Below, in pieces: positions 1 to 10,988 of a DNA stretch of 64,000 nucleotides. This DNA comes from Parietaria judaica (lineage: Eukaryota > Streptophyta > Magnoliopsida > Rosales > Urticaceae). Positions within the stretch are counted from its first letter, which is position 1. Each line of letters begins with the position of its first letter. The notes beneath the pieces were generated by a model. That model ran no database searches. It was not told where the DNA came from and saw only the letters and a program-made list of their open reading frames with translations. Position numbers and translations under genes: made by a program. The stretch covers positions 13,369,343-13,433,342 of the forward strand of contig OX940867.1 of NCBI GenBank assembly GCA_954871525.1, written 5' to 3'.

Positions 1-460
1 GTTGCATGTCTAATGAATGAACCTTTACTTAAAAACATAATAAAAGTTCTAACCTGCCTAAAAATTAATAATTAAAAATTAATGGACAATGACTAGTTAT
101 CTCAATCTTAATAAATCATTTTTTTTGTTACATCATTTTCTAACATTTAAGTGTTTTGTCGCATTCTCGCAACTATATAATATATAGTCCACAATTAGAT
201 AACCATGCTTTGGGTGATGTCACTCTCTTCCATAAAAATATATTTCTCACATTAATTTATCTAAGTAAGTGCAGATGTTAATTTATTTTCTCTTCGATTT
301 GTCTCAAAGTGTACACTCATTCTTTGTATTAGATAAGGGTTAAAGGATTAAGACATATATAATAATATTGTAATTTTCTTAAAATTTTAAAATCGATCAC
401 TCATTCATTGTATTGATTTAATTTCATAAGTACACTAAAAATTGATATATATATATATAT
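1..460. other. AT-rich intergenic DNA left of the MULE
   Basis: No open frame or recognisable element is seen. The sequence is strongly AT-rich and ends in a (TA)n run that directly abuts the left terminal inverted repeat of the Mutator-like element. The same dinucleotide run resumes at the other end of that element, so the insertion site was probably a TA microsatellite. Confidence 0.6.
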
Positions 461-580
461 GGAAACTTCAATAAGTATGTCCGGTAGAGTAAGTGTTTTT
501 AGAAAAGTACCCGAGTTTGTTAAATTACAAAAATATGCCCGAAATCATATTCTAACCCAAGTGTATGGTTAAGTTAACCC
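461..580 (+). repeat. MULE left terminal inverted repeat
   Basis: About 120 bp that matches the reverse complement of 9566-9684 at roughly 85% by eye. Shared blocks include the outer ggaaacttcaataagtatg, an inner taagtgttttt, a cccgagtttgttaaatta block and ggttaagttaaccc. Long inverted repeats of this kind are typical of Mutator-superfamily elements and would be the transposase-binding ends. Confidence 0.88.
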
Positions 581-1158
581 ACCTTTTTCCTTCCAATTCC
601 CTTCCTCTATTTTCGCACGAGGAAGTTCCTGTTTGTCTTCCTCCCTCGTTTCAGACGAGGAAAAAAAAGATCAACACGAAGCCCCCTCCTCTCTCTCTTC
701 TCTCCCTCGCTTTGCCCTACCCTCTGCTTGTGCTCGCGTGAACCTCCTCCGGTCGTCACAACTCCGTGCGAAAGTCTTGTGCTCGCTTGAGACCCACGGA
801 AGCCTCGCCTCAGACCCACGCCCAGCTTCCGACGAAATCAACGCCTTCTAAAACCTACGACCCGCATCTATACTCCGAGGATTAGGTTTGAACTCTGACA
901 GATTTCCGTATTAGGGTTCGAGAATGATTTCTATTTCTGCCTATTTTAACGTCGTCATATTCTCGGATAATCATTTTGGTTTGTAGTTTGTACTTAAATT
1001 GTTTGTGGAAAACTGGTTTTACAGGAAATTTTTGTACAGAATTGTGTATGTTTGAATGCACACCAACTGTTTGTGAATATGCCTCAATTAGAAACTGTTG
1101 GTTAATTCACACAAAATGTTACAATATCTGATTTCGCTTGTATTTGTTTATGGTAGGA

Positions 1159-4123
1159 ATGAATGTTTATTTGCAATACGGCGGAGAGTGGGTTCTAGAC
1201 GGGTCATCTTAGGTGTACCGTCGGGGTAAAGGACATTGTTTTCTCGCAAACAAGAACATAACTTACGAAGAGTTTTGTGAGTTGTTGTACAAGGAACTTG
1301 GGATTGATCCAACGGTGTACGATTTGAAGTTTGAATTAGCATCCGAAATTGTCGGGGCTCCACCGGTCACATTGACTTCGAAGTGCATGATAATGAAGAC
1401 GGTCCACTTAAGCACCGATATATTGTATGTGAAACACGGTATTAAAAGCATTGATATCGTGCCGACGGCGTTTGGTGAAGTTGAAAAAGGATTGGAGAGT
1501 CCGCTTGTTGGTAGTTCCCGTGGGAGTGCAAATATCAAGATTCCGCAATCCGCCGACCGCCTTGAGCGTTTACTAGAAGAAGAAAACCATGCCGTGGATT
1601 TAGATGTGGATGATATTAACCTCGAACTGCCAACAAGTATGGAGGGCGTGAATGTCTCAAAGTCGGTAACGTGCACACCGAGTCAAAGCAAGTCAAAAGT
1701 AAGGGGTGGTCCATTTTGGATTGATCCTAGATTTTGCAGTGAAGCTTCGAAGTCGTTTATTCATTGTAAAGCACCATCCCTTGAAGCCTACGAATTTTAT
1801 AAGGGTAAGACCTTTCTTAGCTTGGAAGATTTAAAGTATAAAGTAAAGAAATATGCGATGGAACGTTCGTTCGACTTTCGTGTACACAAATCCGCATCGT
1901 GGGTGTGGTACGTGAAGTGCGTTGACCATAATTGTACTTGGAAATTGAGAGGAAAAGTAATAACACATTCGGCGCCGTTATTCAAGATCGTTTCATCTAC
2001 TCAAGAACACACATGTGGTCTCGATCATAGTACGAATAACTATAGGCTAGTTGCACCTTCAGTGGTTGGGCATCTTATGAAGGACCGGTTTTCTCCACAG
2101 AGTAGTGCAATTTTGCTCCAAGGTAATCCACATAAACACTTTTTGCCTTCACATAAACAGTTTTGTTCTTAAGTCCATAGGGTTTTTTCTGTAACAGAAA
2201 TAAAATAAATCCACATAAACACTTTTTGCCTAAATATAATCAGTTTTCTTCTTCAGACCATAGGGTTTTTGTTAAACCGAAAATAAACTGAATCTACATA
2301 AACACTTTTTGCCTAAACATAAACAATTTTGTTCTTAAGTCCATAGGGTTATTTCCGTAACAGAAATAAGATAAATCCACATAAACAATTTTTGCCTAAA
2401 CATAAACAGTTTTGTTCTTAAGTCCATAGGGTTTTCTCCGTAACAGAAATAAAATAAATCCACATAAACACTTTTTGCCCAAACATAAACAGTTTTGTTC
2501 TTCAGTCCATAGGGTTTTCTTCCAGAAGTTTTTGCTGTGCAGTTTTTTAGTTACTAATCTATGTCCTTTTAACCTCAAGGAATTTACAAGATGACATGAA
2601 GAAGCTTTACGGCGTGGAGATGTCTTATCACAAGGCGTGGAGATGCAAAGAAAAGGCAGTTGGTTACGCGATGGACACCCCAGAAGAGTCTTACTCGAAG
2701 TTACCAAAGTGGTTGCACATGTTAAAGCAGAAGAATGAAGGAACTCTGACAGATTTTCAGACTGACAAAGAGGGACGTTTCAAATCTGCTTTCTTTGCCA
2801 TTGGATCCTATATACGTGGGTTCAAATCACTGCGCCCGGTAATTTGCGTCGATGCCACTTTCATAAAAAGCAACTACGGGGGGGCAGTTGGTGGCTGCGG
2901 TAGGACTGGATGCTACCGAGTCATTGTTTCCGCTAGCCTTTGGTATAGTGGATCAAGAAAATAAGAAATTGTGGGTTTATTTCATGAAGCAGTTAAAAGG
3001 GGCAATTGGGAAGATAGAAGACCTTGTTTTTGTCAGTGATAAGCATCCTACCCTTATATACGCAGTCAAGACTGTTTTCCCGGAGGCATATCATGGTCAT
3101 TGCTACGCACATGTCAAAAGAAACGTAAAATTCCAGTTCAAAAGTGAGGACAATACGAATCTTGTGTATTGTGCTGCTTACGCTTACACTCTTCGAGAGT
3201 ATAACCATCACATGAGTATCCTTCAGATTTCGTTTCCTGATGTACACAAATACATGATCGAGATGGGGCCTGAGAGATGGAGTCGAGCCAATTTTGGTGG
3301 TACAAGGTAATTCTTTGTTTAAGTAGTTTTTCATAAATACTTATAGAATTTGATTAGCAATTTATATTGTTGCTTTTTTATTCGTGGCAGGTACGATTAC
3401 ATGACTAGCAACTATTCAGAAAGTTTGAATAATGTATTGAAAGAGGCTAGGAGCTATCCCGTTACAAACATGCTAGAGTACATGCGATATACAACCCAAA
3501 AGTGGTTCTACGAGAAGTGGGGAAAAGCAGAAAAGAGAAGGACGACCTTGGAAAAAACTAGGGAAACTGTGTTGACACAAAACAAACATGCGGGCTCACG
3601 GTTAAAGGTTAATCCTATTAGTACTATGGAATTCGAAATTATAGACAGCGAGGGAAGTTTCATCGTTAATCTTAATTCTCGTGAATGCGAGTGCGGAAAA
3701 TTCCAAGAGAATGTTATGCCTTGCGTTCATGGAGCCGCATCATGCGAGTTTCGTAAATACGGAATTTATGACTACTGCTCGCCGCACTACTTTACGGAAA
3801 TGTACAAACGTACATACGAAGGCTTGATTTACCCTCCAGGTTAGATGCAATTACTTGTCCGATATCTATCAAACCATAAAATTTTATATTTGATTTACCT
3901 TGCAGGTGATGAGATTAACTGGGATCTTCCGGAAGAACTAAAGGACATTCAAGTGGGACTTCCACAGGCAAAACCACAATCTGGACGTCCGAAGAAAGGG
4001 AAAGGTGGAAGACCGCAAAAGAAGCGTCGCCCTTCACTAGGTGAAACACTCATTGTACACCGAAAGTGCTCGAAATGCGGTACTCGGGGCCATAACCGTG
4101 CATCATGCACCGCGCGTACGTAG
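1159..4123 (+). pseudogene. MULE transposase (MURA family), broken
   Basis: Four exons fit GT-AG rules: 1159-2122, 2591-3306, 3391-3839 and 3906-4123. Joined, they have the length of 781 codons plus stop once one extra base is discounted. Seen in order: an N-terminal region beginning MNVYLQYGGEW; a MuDR/FLYWCH-like zone with WKLRGKV; the MULE domain with CVDATF and VFVSDKHPTL, plausible first two acids of the DDE triad; YAHVKRN and NYSESLNN; a SWIM zinc finger CECGKF...CVHG; and a C-terminal zinc knuckle CSKCGTRGHNRASC. Two lesions break it: an in-frame TAG at 1210-1212 (codon 18) and a +1 shift in a G7 run at 2878-2884. The first intron holds minisatellite copies shared with the rest of the element. 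Family assignment is firm; inactivity is an inference from the lesions. Confidence 0.9.
2140..2530 (+). repeat. Minisatellite, intron copies (about 5 units)
   Basis: About five units of ~80-84 bp lie inside transposase intron 1. Each has the cores cataaacactttttgcct and ccatagggtttt. They are the same family as the large array at 4240-6210. Splice sites flank the array, so it would be removed from the transposase mRNA. Confidence 0.85.
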
Positions 4124-4239
4124 GAATAAACAATGTCGTTATTATGAAGTTTCTTGACAATTTAAAATAATATAATGTCGTTATGTATGACAATGTTCAA
4201 TTTATTACTAGTTTGACTATTTCTCGGTATTCAATTTGC

Positions 4240-6210
4240 ACGGAAAACACTTTTTGCCTAAACATAAACAATTTTCTTCTTCAGACCATAGGGTTTGTGT
4301 TAAATCGAAAATAAAATAAATCCACATAAACACTTTTTGCCTAAACATAAACAGTTTTCTTCTTCAATCCATAGGGTTTGTGTTAAATCGAAAATAAAAT
4401 AAATCCACATAAACAGTTTTTGCCTAAACATAAACAGTTTTCTTCTTCAGTCCATAGGGTTTGTGTTAAATCGAAAATAAAATGAATCCACATAAACACT
4501 TTTAGCCTAAACATAAAAAGTTTTCTTCTTGAGTCTATAGGGTTTGTGTTAAATAGAAAATAAAATAAATCCACATAAACACTTTTTGCCTAAACATAAA
4601 CAGTTTTCTTCTTCAGTCCATAGGGTTTGTGTTAAATAAAAAATAAAATAAATATCACATAAACACTTTTAGCCTAAACATAAACAATTCTCTTCTTCAG
4701 TCCATAGGGTTTGTGTTAAATCGAAAATAAAATAAATATCACATAAACACTTTTAGCCTAAACATAAATAGTTGTCTTCTTCAGTCCATAGAGTTTGTGT
4801 TAAATCAAAAATAAAATAAATATCACATAAACACTTTTTGCCTAAACATAAACAGTTTTCTTCTTCAGTCCATAGGGTTTGTGTTAAATTGAAAATAAAA
4901 TAAATATCACATAAACACTTTTAGCCTAAACATAAACAGTTTTCTTCTTCAGTCCATAGGGTTTGTGTTAAATCGAAAATAAAATAAATATCACATAAAC
5001 ACTTTTTGCCTAAACATAAACAATTTTCTTCTTTACTCCATAGGATTTATGTTAGATCGAAAATAAAATAAATCCACATAAACACTTTTAGCCTAAACAT
5101 AAACAGTTTTCTTCTTCAGTCCATAGGGTTTGTGTTAAATCGAAAATAAAATAAATATCACATAAACACTTTTTGCCTAAACATAAACAGTTTTCTTCTT
5201 CAGTCCATAGGGTTTGTGTTAAATCGAAAATAAAATAAATATCACATAAACACTTTTTGCTTAAACATAAACAGTTTTCTTCTTCAGTCCATAGAGTTTG
5301 TGTTAAATCGAAAATAAAATAAATATCCCATAAACACTTTTTGCCTAAACATAAACAATTTTCTTCTTCAGTCCATAAGGTTTGTGTTAAATCGAAAATA
5401 AAATAAATCCACATAAACACTTTCTGCCTAAACATAAACAGTTTTCTTCTTCAGTCCACAGGGTTTGTGTTAAATCGAAAATAAAATATATCCACCTAAA
5501 CGCTTGTAGCCTAAACATAAAAAGTTTTCTTCTTCAGTCCATAGGGTTTGTGTTAAATCGAAAATAAAATAAATCCACATAAACACTTTTAGCCTAAAAA
5601 TAAACAGTTTTCTTCTTGAGTCCATAGGGTTTGTGTTAAATCGGAAATAAAATAAATCCATATAAACACTTTTTGCCTAAACGTAAACAGTTTTCTTCTT
5701 CAGTCCATATGGTTTGTGTTAAATCGAAAATAAAATAAATATCACAAAAACACTTTTTGCCTAAACATAAACAGTTTTCTTCTTCAGTGCATAGGGTTTG
5801 TGTTAAATGGAAAATAAAATAAATATCACATAAACACTTTGCGTAAACATAAATAGTTTTCTTCTTCAGTCCATAGGGTTTGTGTTAAATCGAAAATAAA
5901 ATAAATCCACATAAACACTTTTAGCCTAAACATAAACTGTTTTCTTCTTGAGTCCATAGGGTTTATGTTAATTCGAAAATAAAATAAATATCACATAAAC
6001 ACTTTTTGCCTAAACATAAACAGTTTTCTTCTTCAGTCCATAGGTTTTGCGTTGAACCAAAAATATTCAATACCACATAAACACTTTTTGCCTAAACATA
6101 AACAGTTTTCTTCTCAGGCCATAGGGTTTTTGTTGAACCAAAAAAAAATACCACATAAACACTTTTTTTCTTAAACATAAACAGTTTTTTCCTACACATA
6201 AACAGTTTTA
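4240..6210. repeat. 84-bp minisatellite array (about 23 units)
   Basis: Tandem units of mostly 84 bp fill the space between the convergent 3' ends of the transposase and Ulp1 genes. Each unit carries cataaacactttttgcct, then aaacagttttcttcttcag, ccatagggtttgtgttaaat and an aaaataaaataaat tail. Because 84 is a multiple of three, a 28-residue repeat appears as an open frame on the minus strand, but it is interrupted and has no gene-like start, so I treat it as non-coding. The array may separate or terminate the two transcripts; that role is a guess. Confidence 0.92.
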
Positions 6211-6300
6211 CCTACACATCAACAGTTTACTTACCCTACCCTGACCATTACCCAAACTAGCCCCCAAAAATGGTAAATGGTCACAAAAAGTTATCAATAT

Positions 6301-8967
6301 TCACAGAGTTTTTGCACTTTCAAAGATCCTTGACGCCAGCTCTTGTCGATACTTGAGCATATGTTCATAAATTATGTCGTCCATGAAGCATCAACGCATG
6401 GCTTGTTCTACATACTTTATGGCGAAAACTCCGCAATCGCCGCTACGAAAAATCAAAGAGTAATGAACAGTAATTAAAACAAATTGTCCAACCATAAAGA
6501 AAATTAATTGGTATTGTACCTGTCTTTCGTCTGAGGAACCTCGACATATTTCCAAAGAAACGGTAGATTTTGTGTCAATCGCTCGTGCAAAAAAGTCCAG
6601 CCGACTTGTTTGATGAGAATCCAAATGGCTTCACTGAGATATCCCATTTCCGTCGCAAGTTTGTCACGGCCGATCACACAAGGATCGCAATCGTAAACTC
6701 TAAACTTCCACTCATCTAGGTCAACTACCACGGCATACCAATGTATACTGTTGTAATTCACGACCATTGCGACTTCGCTTAGAACATCCCAACAATTCAT
6801 TTGCATACCTTCGTCGCCAAACACACCGTAAACCATATTGTCCAAGTAAAGCACTGCATTGTTTTTTCTGTGGTTCTTCATGGCATGCATTAATTCCGTA
6901 CTCCATTGAGCGGAAACATTGTTCACGCTGCCCCCGAAAACCCGAATTGTCATTGTTCCGCCGCTCCTTACGAAAATACGCAAGGGCTGCGTCAATGTGC
7001 TGCAGAATAATTAACACAAACAAAATTAACAAAAAATAAAACACTTTTGATTTACCTATATATAAAAAGTTTTGTTCGTCAATCCATAGGGTTTTTTTGC
7101 CGAAAATTAAACACAAAATCTATTTATGTAATCAAATCGTACCATTGTATCTAGCCAAGAAAGAGGTGTAAGCAACTCTTGAAACCATTTCCGGTCACCT
7201 CGCACATTTGTAAGTAGCATCACGTCCGGCTTATTCTTCTTCACCTTAGCCTTCATCCATTTGTCAAAGTTGATCCAACGCGGATCCATTTTGTCGATCT
7301 GAGCCGGGTCATGCTTCTTCACCTTTGCCTTCCCGTTCGCGACTTTCGGCTCTGCCACAATCAGAGGCACCTTTGTGCGCTGTTTTAGCTCCTCCGTATC
7401 GGGGTTTGTGAAACCCTCCAACATCTTACTCGGCTTTCTTTCCCTCTTACCCGGGAAAATGGAAGTGAGACCAATGTCAAAACCCGGTATTTGAGTAGGC
7501 AGTTCATCATCAATCGCCGCAAACAACGGTTCCAGGCTTCTTGCAAGTGGAGAGCCCTTTTTCCGGGATTGCAGATCATCTTCGGGAACTTCCCTTTCAC
7601 TGGAATCCCTCTTCCGGGTCACACCAATCGGGCTCCCCAAATTGATGCAAGTTGGTTGTGGTTTTCCAGTCGTGACTTGGGCAGAAATCAACAATCGAAC
7701 AATCTCACGAACCTCTAGTATAATGCTTTTCTGTACGTAAGAATATAAAATCTGTTTAAACACTTAATACAAATGTGTTTAAAAACTGTTGAAAACTTTT
7801 TAAAATCTATTTAAACACTTAATAAAAAATGTTTAAAAAACGTACCATTGCTTAAAAGTGTTCCAAAACTATTTAAAATTGAATGAAACTATTCAAAAAC
7901 TAAATAAAAACTGTTTAAAAGTGTTTCAAAACTGTTTAAAACGTACCATTTCCACGATTTTCTTGGCTTGTTCATGGATCTTCTTTGCTTGCTCCTCAAG
8001 CTGGTCCTTCAAATTGGGAGCGGGAACTTCGAGGTTCTCGTGTTCTTTGGGATTCCCGGGTTCTTGTGGGTTCTCGGGTTCTTCACAGTTGTCTTTCTCC
8101 ACTTCATTTATCATAAACTCAAGTACGCGGATCTACAAACAATATAATGTATGAAAACAGTTAACATTTAAAACATAACAAAAATAATAACCAAGAAAAT
8201 GGGAACAAAATAACGTACATTTCGAGACTTGAAGAATGATTTCGCCGTCTTGAAATCGTTGATATCCGGAAAGATACTCAGCGCCCAAGTTAATAGTGGC
8301 CTGTGATATGCATGGAAAGTGTACTGCGGATATCCGGAGTTGCACGATTTGTTGATTTTTTTTTTACTCTAGCACTCAAATTGAAGTTCCGACAAAAACT
8401 CAGAAGTTGGTTCCACCCAATGTTACCCCACGGTTTAGCCAAATAATCCTCTAGCGGACAAATGTACGCGGTGGGCGGATAAGTTCGTTGGCCATCCACG
8501 CCAAGTAACACTCCCTCCATTAGGGCAAACATTCCGCACTGGAATCTTTGAGGCGGGGGAAGATCTTCCGTCACAAAATCATTATACACTTGGTTCCACG
8601 TCCTAATTTCAAGCTTCGGGACACCTTTAATTCGTATCCTACGTTCGGGTTTAAATTCGGGATCAAATCTAAGACCGGTGATGGAACAAAACTCCCAGTG
8701 CCCGAACTTTCTAACCACGCCGCCAAAGTTAAACCAAAGCTCGTCCGAGCGTCCACAGCTCAGAACTCGGCGAAGGAGGATTTGATGGATCAAACCCATC
8801 GGGGCCGGGGGGTCAAAAGTCTCGAACAAGTAACTGAATCGTGCTTCGACGTCTCCATTCATAGCATCGTGTGCCACCAAGGTGTCCACAATTTGGACCA
8901 CTCATTTTGCAGACGGGCACCATACTTGGGCACATCTCCAATCCTTTTCCGGTGCAATGTATGCCAT
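6301..8967 (-). pseudogene. MULE-borne Ulp1 (C48) protease with DUF1985 domain, broken
   Basis: Read from 8967 down. The first ~600 bases give a DUF1985-like domain (FSYLFETFDPP, WFNFGGVVRKFGHWEFCSI, FQCGMFALMEGVLLG). Later exons around 8114-7926 and 7740-7143 give acidic and Lys-rich linkers. The protease exons follow at 6999-6520 and below about 6450. The Ulp1 triad is visible: His in NSIHWYAV, Asp in RVYDCDP and Cys in SGDCGVFA. Splice junctions 7143/6999 and 6520/~6448 join in frame. Lesions: TGA at 8902-8904 (21 codons after the ATG at 8967), probable homopolymer shifts at 8356-8365 and 6931-6935, and TGA at 6391-6393, after which the frame stays open to 6301. Ulp1 enzymes cleave SUMO-type conjugates; the role of MULE-borne copies is unsettled. 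Confidence 0.85.
7040..7110 (-). repeat. Degenerate minisatellite unit in Ulp1 intron
   Basis: A single unit with cores aaaaagttttgttcgtc and ccatagggttttttt lies in the intron between 7143 and 6999. It is the third non-coding location of the same repeat in this element. Confidence 0.7.
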
Positions 8968-9565
8968 ACCTAAAAAAAAATTAACAACTCTAATCAAGCC
9001 CTAATCAAATCAACTCTAATGAAGCACTAAACAAACCATAATCAAACACTAAACAAGCCCTAACCGAACTCAAATGCTGCCCTGACAAAACCCAAAGCCA
9101 AATCGTGCCCTAATCAAACCCATGCCCTAAGCGAAGTCAAAATCGTGTCCTAATCAAACCCAAACTTACCGATGGTTTCGGTGAGGGGTTTCGGCAAAGC
9201 TCGCTGGGTTTTGGCAACGGAGGATGCCCGATCGGCAACACCGATTCCTCCTTCTACTTGCGACTGAGGGCGACCGTGCGCTGGGGTCCGGCAACACCGA
9301 ATCCTGCTTCTCCTCGCGACTGAGGGCGACGCGGTTATTCGCCGACTGAGGGCTTCCGAATGACGGCGACGCAGAGAGGGAGAGCCAGAGAGAGGGTGGC
9401 TGAGGGCGAGACAGAAAGGGAGAGGGAGAGAAATCGACGTTGAGGGGGAGAGTGAGGATCGAGTGAGTGAGTGAGGCAGAGAGAAAAGAGGGTCGAAGTC
9501 GTGAGGGGGAGAGAGAGAGAGTGAAAATAAAAGTGGGTTTAAATTTTTTCTTTTTTCTCTAACTT
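8968..9565. other. MULE right subterminal region
   Basis: No convincing gene. The left part repeats short ctaatcaaacc / ccctaa-type motifs; the middle is GC-rich with two near copies of a gcaacaccgattcctcctt segment; the right part is a GA-rich tract. It would be the 5' leader and promoter side of the Ulp1 gene. It mirrors the GC-rich, pyrimidine-rich leader at 600-850 on the transposase side. Confidence 0.55.
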
Positions 9566-9682
9566 GGGTTAACTTAACCATGGCATAGGGTTAAATCTGA
9601 TTTGAGGCATATTTTTATAATTTAACAAACTCGGGTACGTTTCCAAAAACACTTACTCCACCGGGCATACTTATTGAAGTTT

Positions 9683-9684
<2 letters not shown>
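9566..9684 (-). repeat. MULE right terminal inverted repeat
   Basis: Inverted partner of 461-580. It ends in gaagtttcc against a (TA)n run. Differences from the left copy are scattered substitutions and small indels. Confidence 0.88.
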
Positions 9685-9722
<38 letters not shown>

Positions 9723-9726
<4 letters not shown>

Positions 9727-10988
9727 AATGCGTAAAAATGACTTTAACTTAGTGTCGGATCCAAGGTTCGGGTTCGGGTCCCGAGCTGAACCTGCTGAAC
9801 ACGTGGATAATTGAATGCTGAGTTAACGCGGGTTGACTGATGGTCGTCAAAGCTGGAGGCGAATCCGTCGTCTTGGATGAGTCTCCGGGCTGTTCTTGGC
9901 GATCCTTTGCGAATTTTCTTCCTTGGCGAGCTCCTCGTCGGGGCAAAGTCCTTGTCTTGGCGAAGCTCCTCGTCGGGGCGAAGTCCTCGTCTAGGCGAAC
10001 TCATGTCTTGATGAAGCTCCAAGATGTTCTTGATGATTCTTCGTGATTCCCCTTCCTTGGCAAGCTCCTATGGCGAGGGAAGACCTGCAAAAAAGGGTAG
10101 ATCGGGCTCGTGCCCCGTCGCTTATGGTTGGGCGAGGCTGCCTACGTATCTCAGTTTAAGAGAATCAGGTCCCACGTAGTTCAGGATTAGTGATAAATGG
10201 CGAGTAAATGACGATGTGGTTTGACGGTGCGAGGGTGACCCTTGGCCGAATGGTGAGAGTATTACCGGCGAGTGATGCTCCTGGTCGACCTCGTAGGTGT
10301 CTGCGAGTTCATCGTGGTGAGAGCCTTGACCTGGCGAGGGACGCTCCTTGTCAACCTCGTAAGTGTTCGCGTCTAGCGCGTTGACCTGGCGAGGGACGCT
10401 TCCTTGTCAACCTCGTAGGTGTCCGCATCTAGCGTGTTGACTTGGCGAGGGATGCTTCTTGTCGACCTCGTAGGTGTCCGTGTCTAGCGCGTTGACCTGG
10501 CGAGGGACGCCTTCTGTCGACCTCGTATGTGTCGGCGTCTAGCGCGTTGACCTGGCGAGTGACGCCTTCGTCGACTCGTCGAACAACCCCTATCAGGCGA
10601 AACTCAATCCCTTGACCAATCCCAGCTCTTATTCAGACCTTTCTTGCTAAGGGAGAAGGTGGATTTCTAGAGAGAGAAAGTCGAGAGAGAAGCTCTAGAG
10701 GCAATTGTAAGTTAGTGTGGAAATGAGGAGGAGAAGACTCATATTTATAGGAAAATCAGCTCCCCATAATTGCACAATAGAAGGCCTGCGAATTTTGGGC
10801 CTTGCTAGAGGGACTTTGACATGACTCCTCGCCCTGGCGAACACCATGGCGAGGGGTTCGCAGGACGAGGTACCTTTGACTTTCACTATTAGGCTTTGAC
10901 TTTCACTAATGGACTTTGACTTCCTTAATGAGCCTTGACCTTTTCTAATGGGCCCAACTTTTATATGTTCCTAAAAATGCACATAATA
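9723..10988 (-). mobile_element. Solo LTR related to the 15725-24331 element
   Basis: Begins tgttaatgcg and ends near aaaatgcacataa, matching in layout the LTRs of the gag-only element downstream (tgttaatgcgcg ... tacgcataaca). Shared internal blocks include the tcgcttatggttggg and ctcagtttaagagaatcagg segments. A minus-strand TATA-like box (tatttata on +, 10742-10749) sits in the expected place. No internal region or second LTR adjoins it, so it is read as a solo LTR of ~1.27 kb. Both flanks are (TA)n, compatible with a tatat target duplication. Confidence 0.75.
10316..10580. repeat. ~60-bp tandem repeat in solo LTR
   Basis: About four to five copies of a unit with gttgacctggcgagggacgc and cgacctcgtaggtgtc, each ~60 bp, lie inside the solo LTR. 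Similar GC-rich repeats built on ggcgag recur in the related element. Confidence 0.75.

Larger units (their letters stand above)
461..9684. mobile_element. Mutator-like element (MULE) carrying transposase and Ulp1 genes
   Basis: A 9.2-kb DNA transposon bounded by ~120-bp inverted repeats that begin ggaaacttcaataagtatg on each strand. It carries a MURA-type transposase on + and a DUF1985/Ulp1 cysteine protease gene on -, with their 3' ends facing each other across a minisatellite. MULEs that carry Ulp1-like (peptidase C48) genes are a known plant class (Kaonashi/KI-MULE type). Both flanks are (TA)n, so a 9-11 bp target duplication is compatible but cannot be delimited. Both genes contain stops and frameshifts, so this copy is probably not autonomous as read. 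Confidence 0.9.

Noticed and set aside
607..851. Short overlapping frames on both strands near the MULE left end
   Set aside because: The region is a low-complexity pyrimidine-rich leader; no domain, and its mirror at the other end is also non-coding.
5088..5435. 115-codon minus-strand frame with a 28-residue repeat (TLWTEEENCLCLGKKC)
   Set aside because: It exists because the minisatellite unit is 84 bp. Units elsewhere in the array have stops, and there is no start context or domain.
4240..6210. CRISPR-like array
   Set aside because: The units are contiguous tandem repeats without unique spacers, in a plant nuclear transposon.
9150..9581. 143-codon Ser/Leu/Pro-rich minus frame at the MULE right end
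   Set aside because: Low-complexity reading of a GA-rich tract; it does not join the Ulp1 gene convincingly, though a short first exon cannot be fully excluded.
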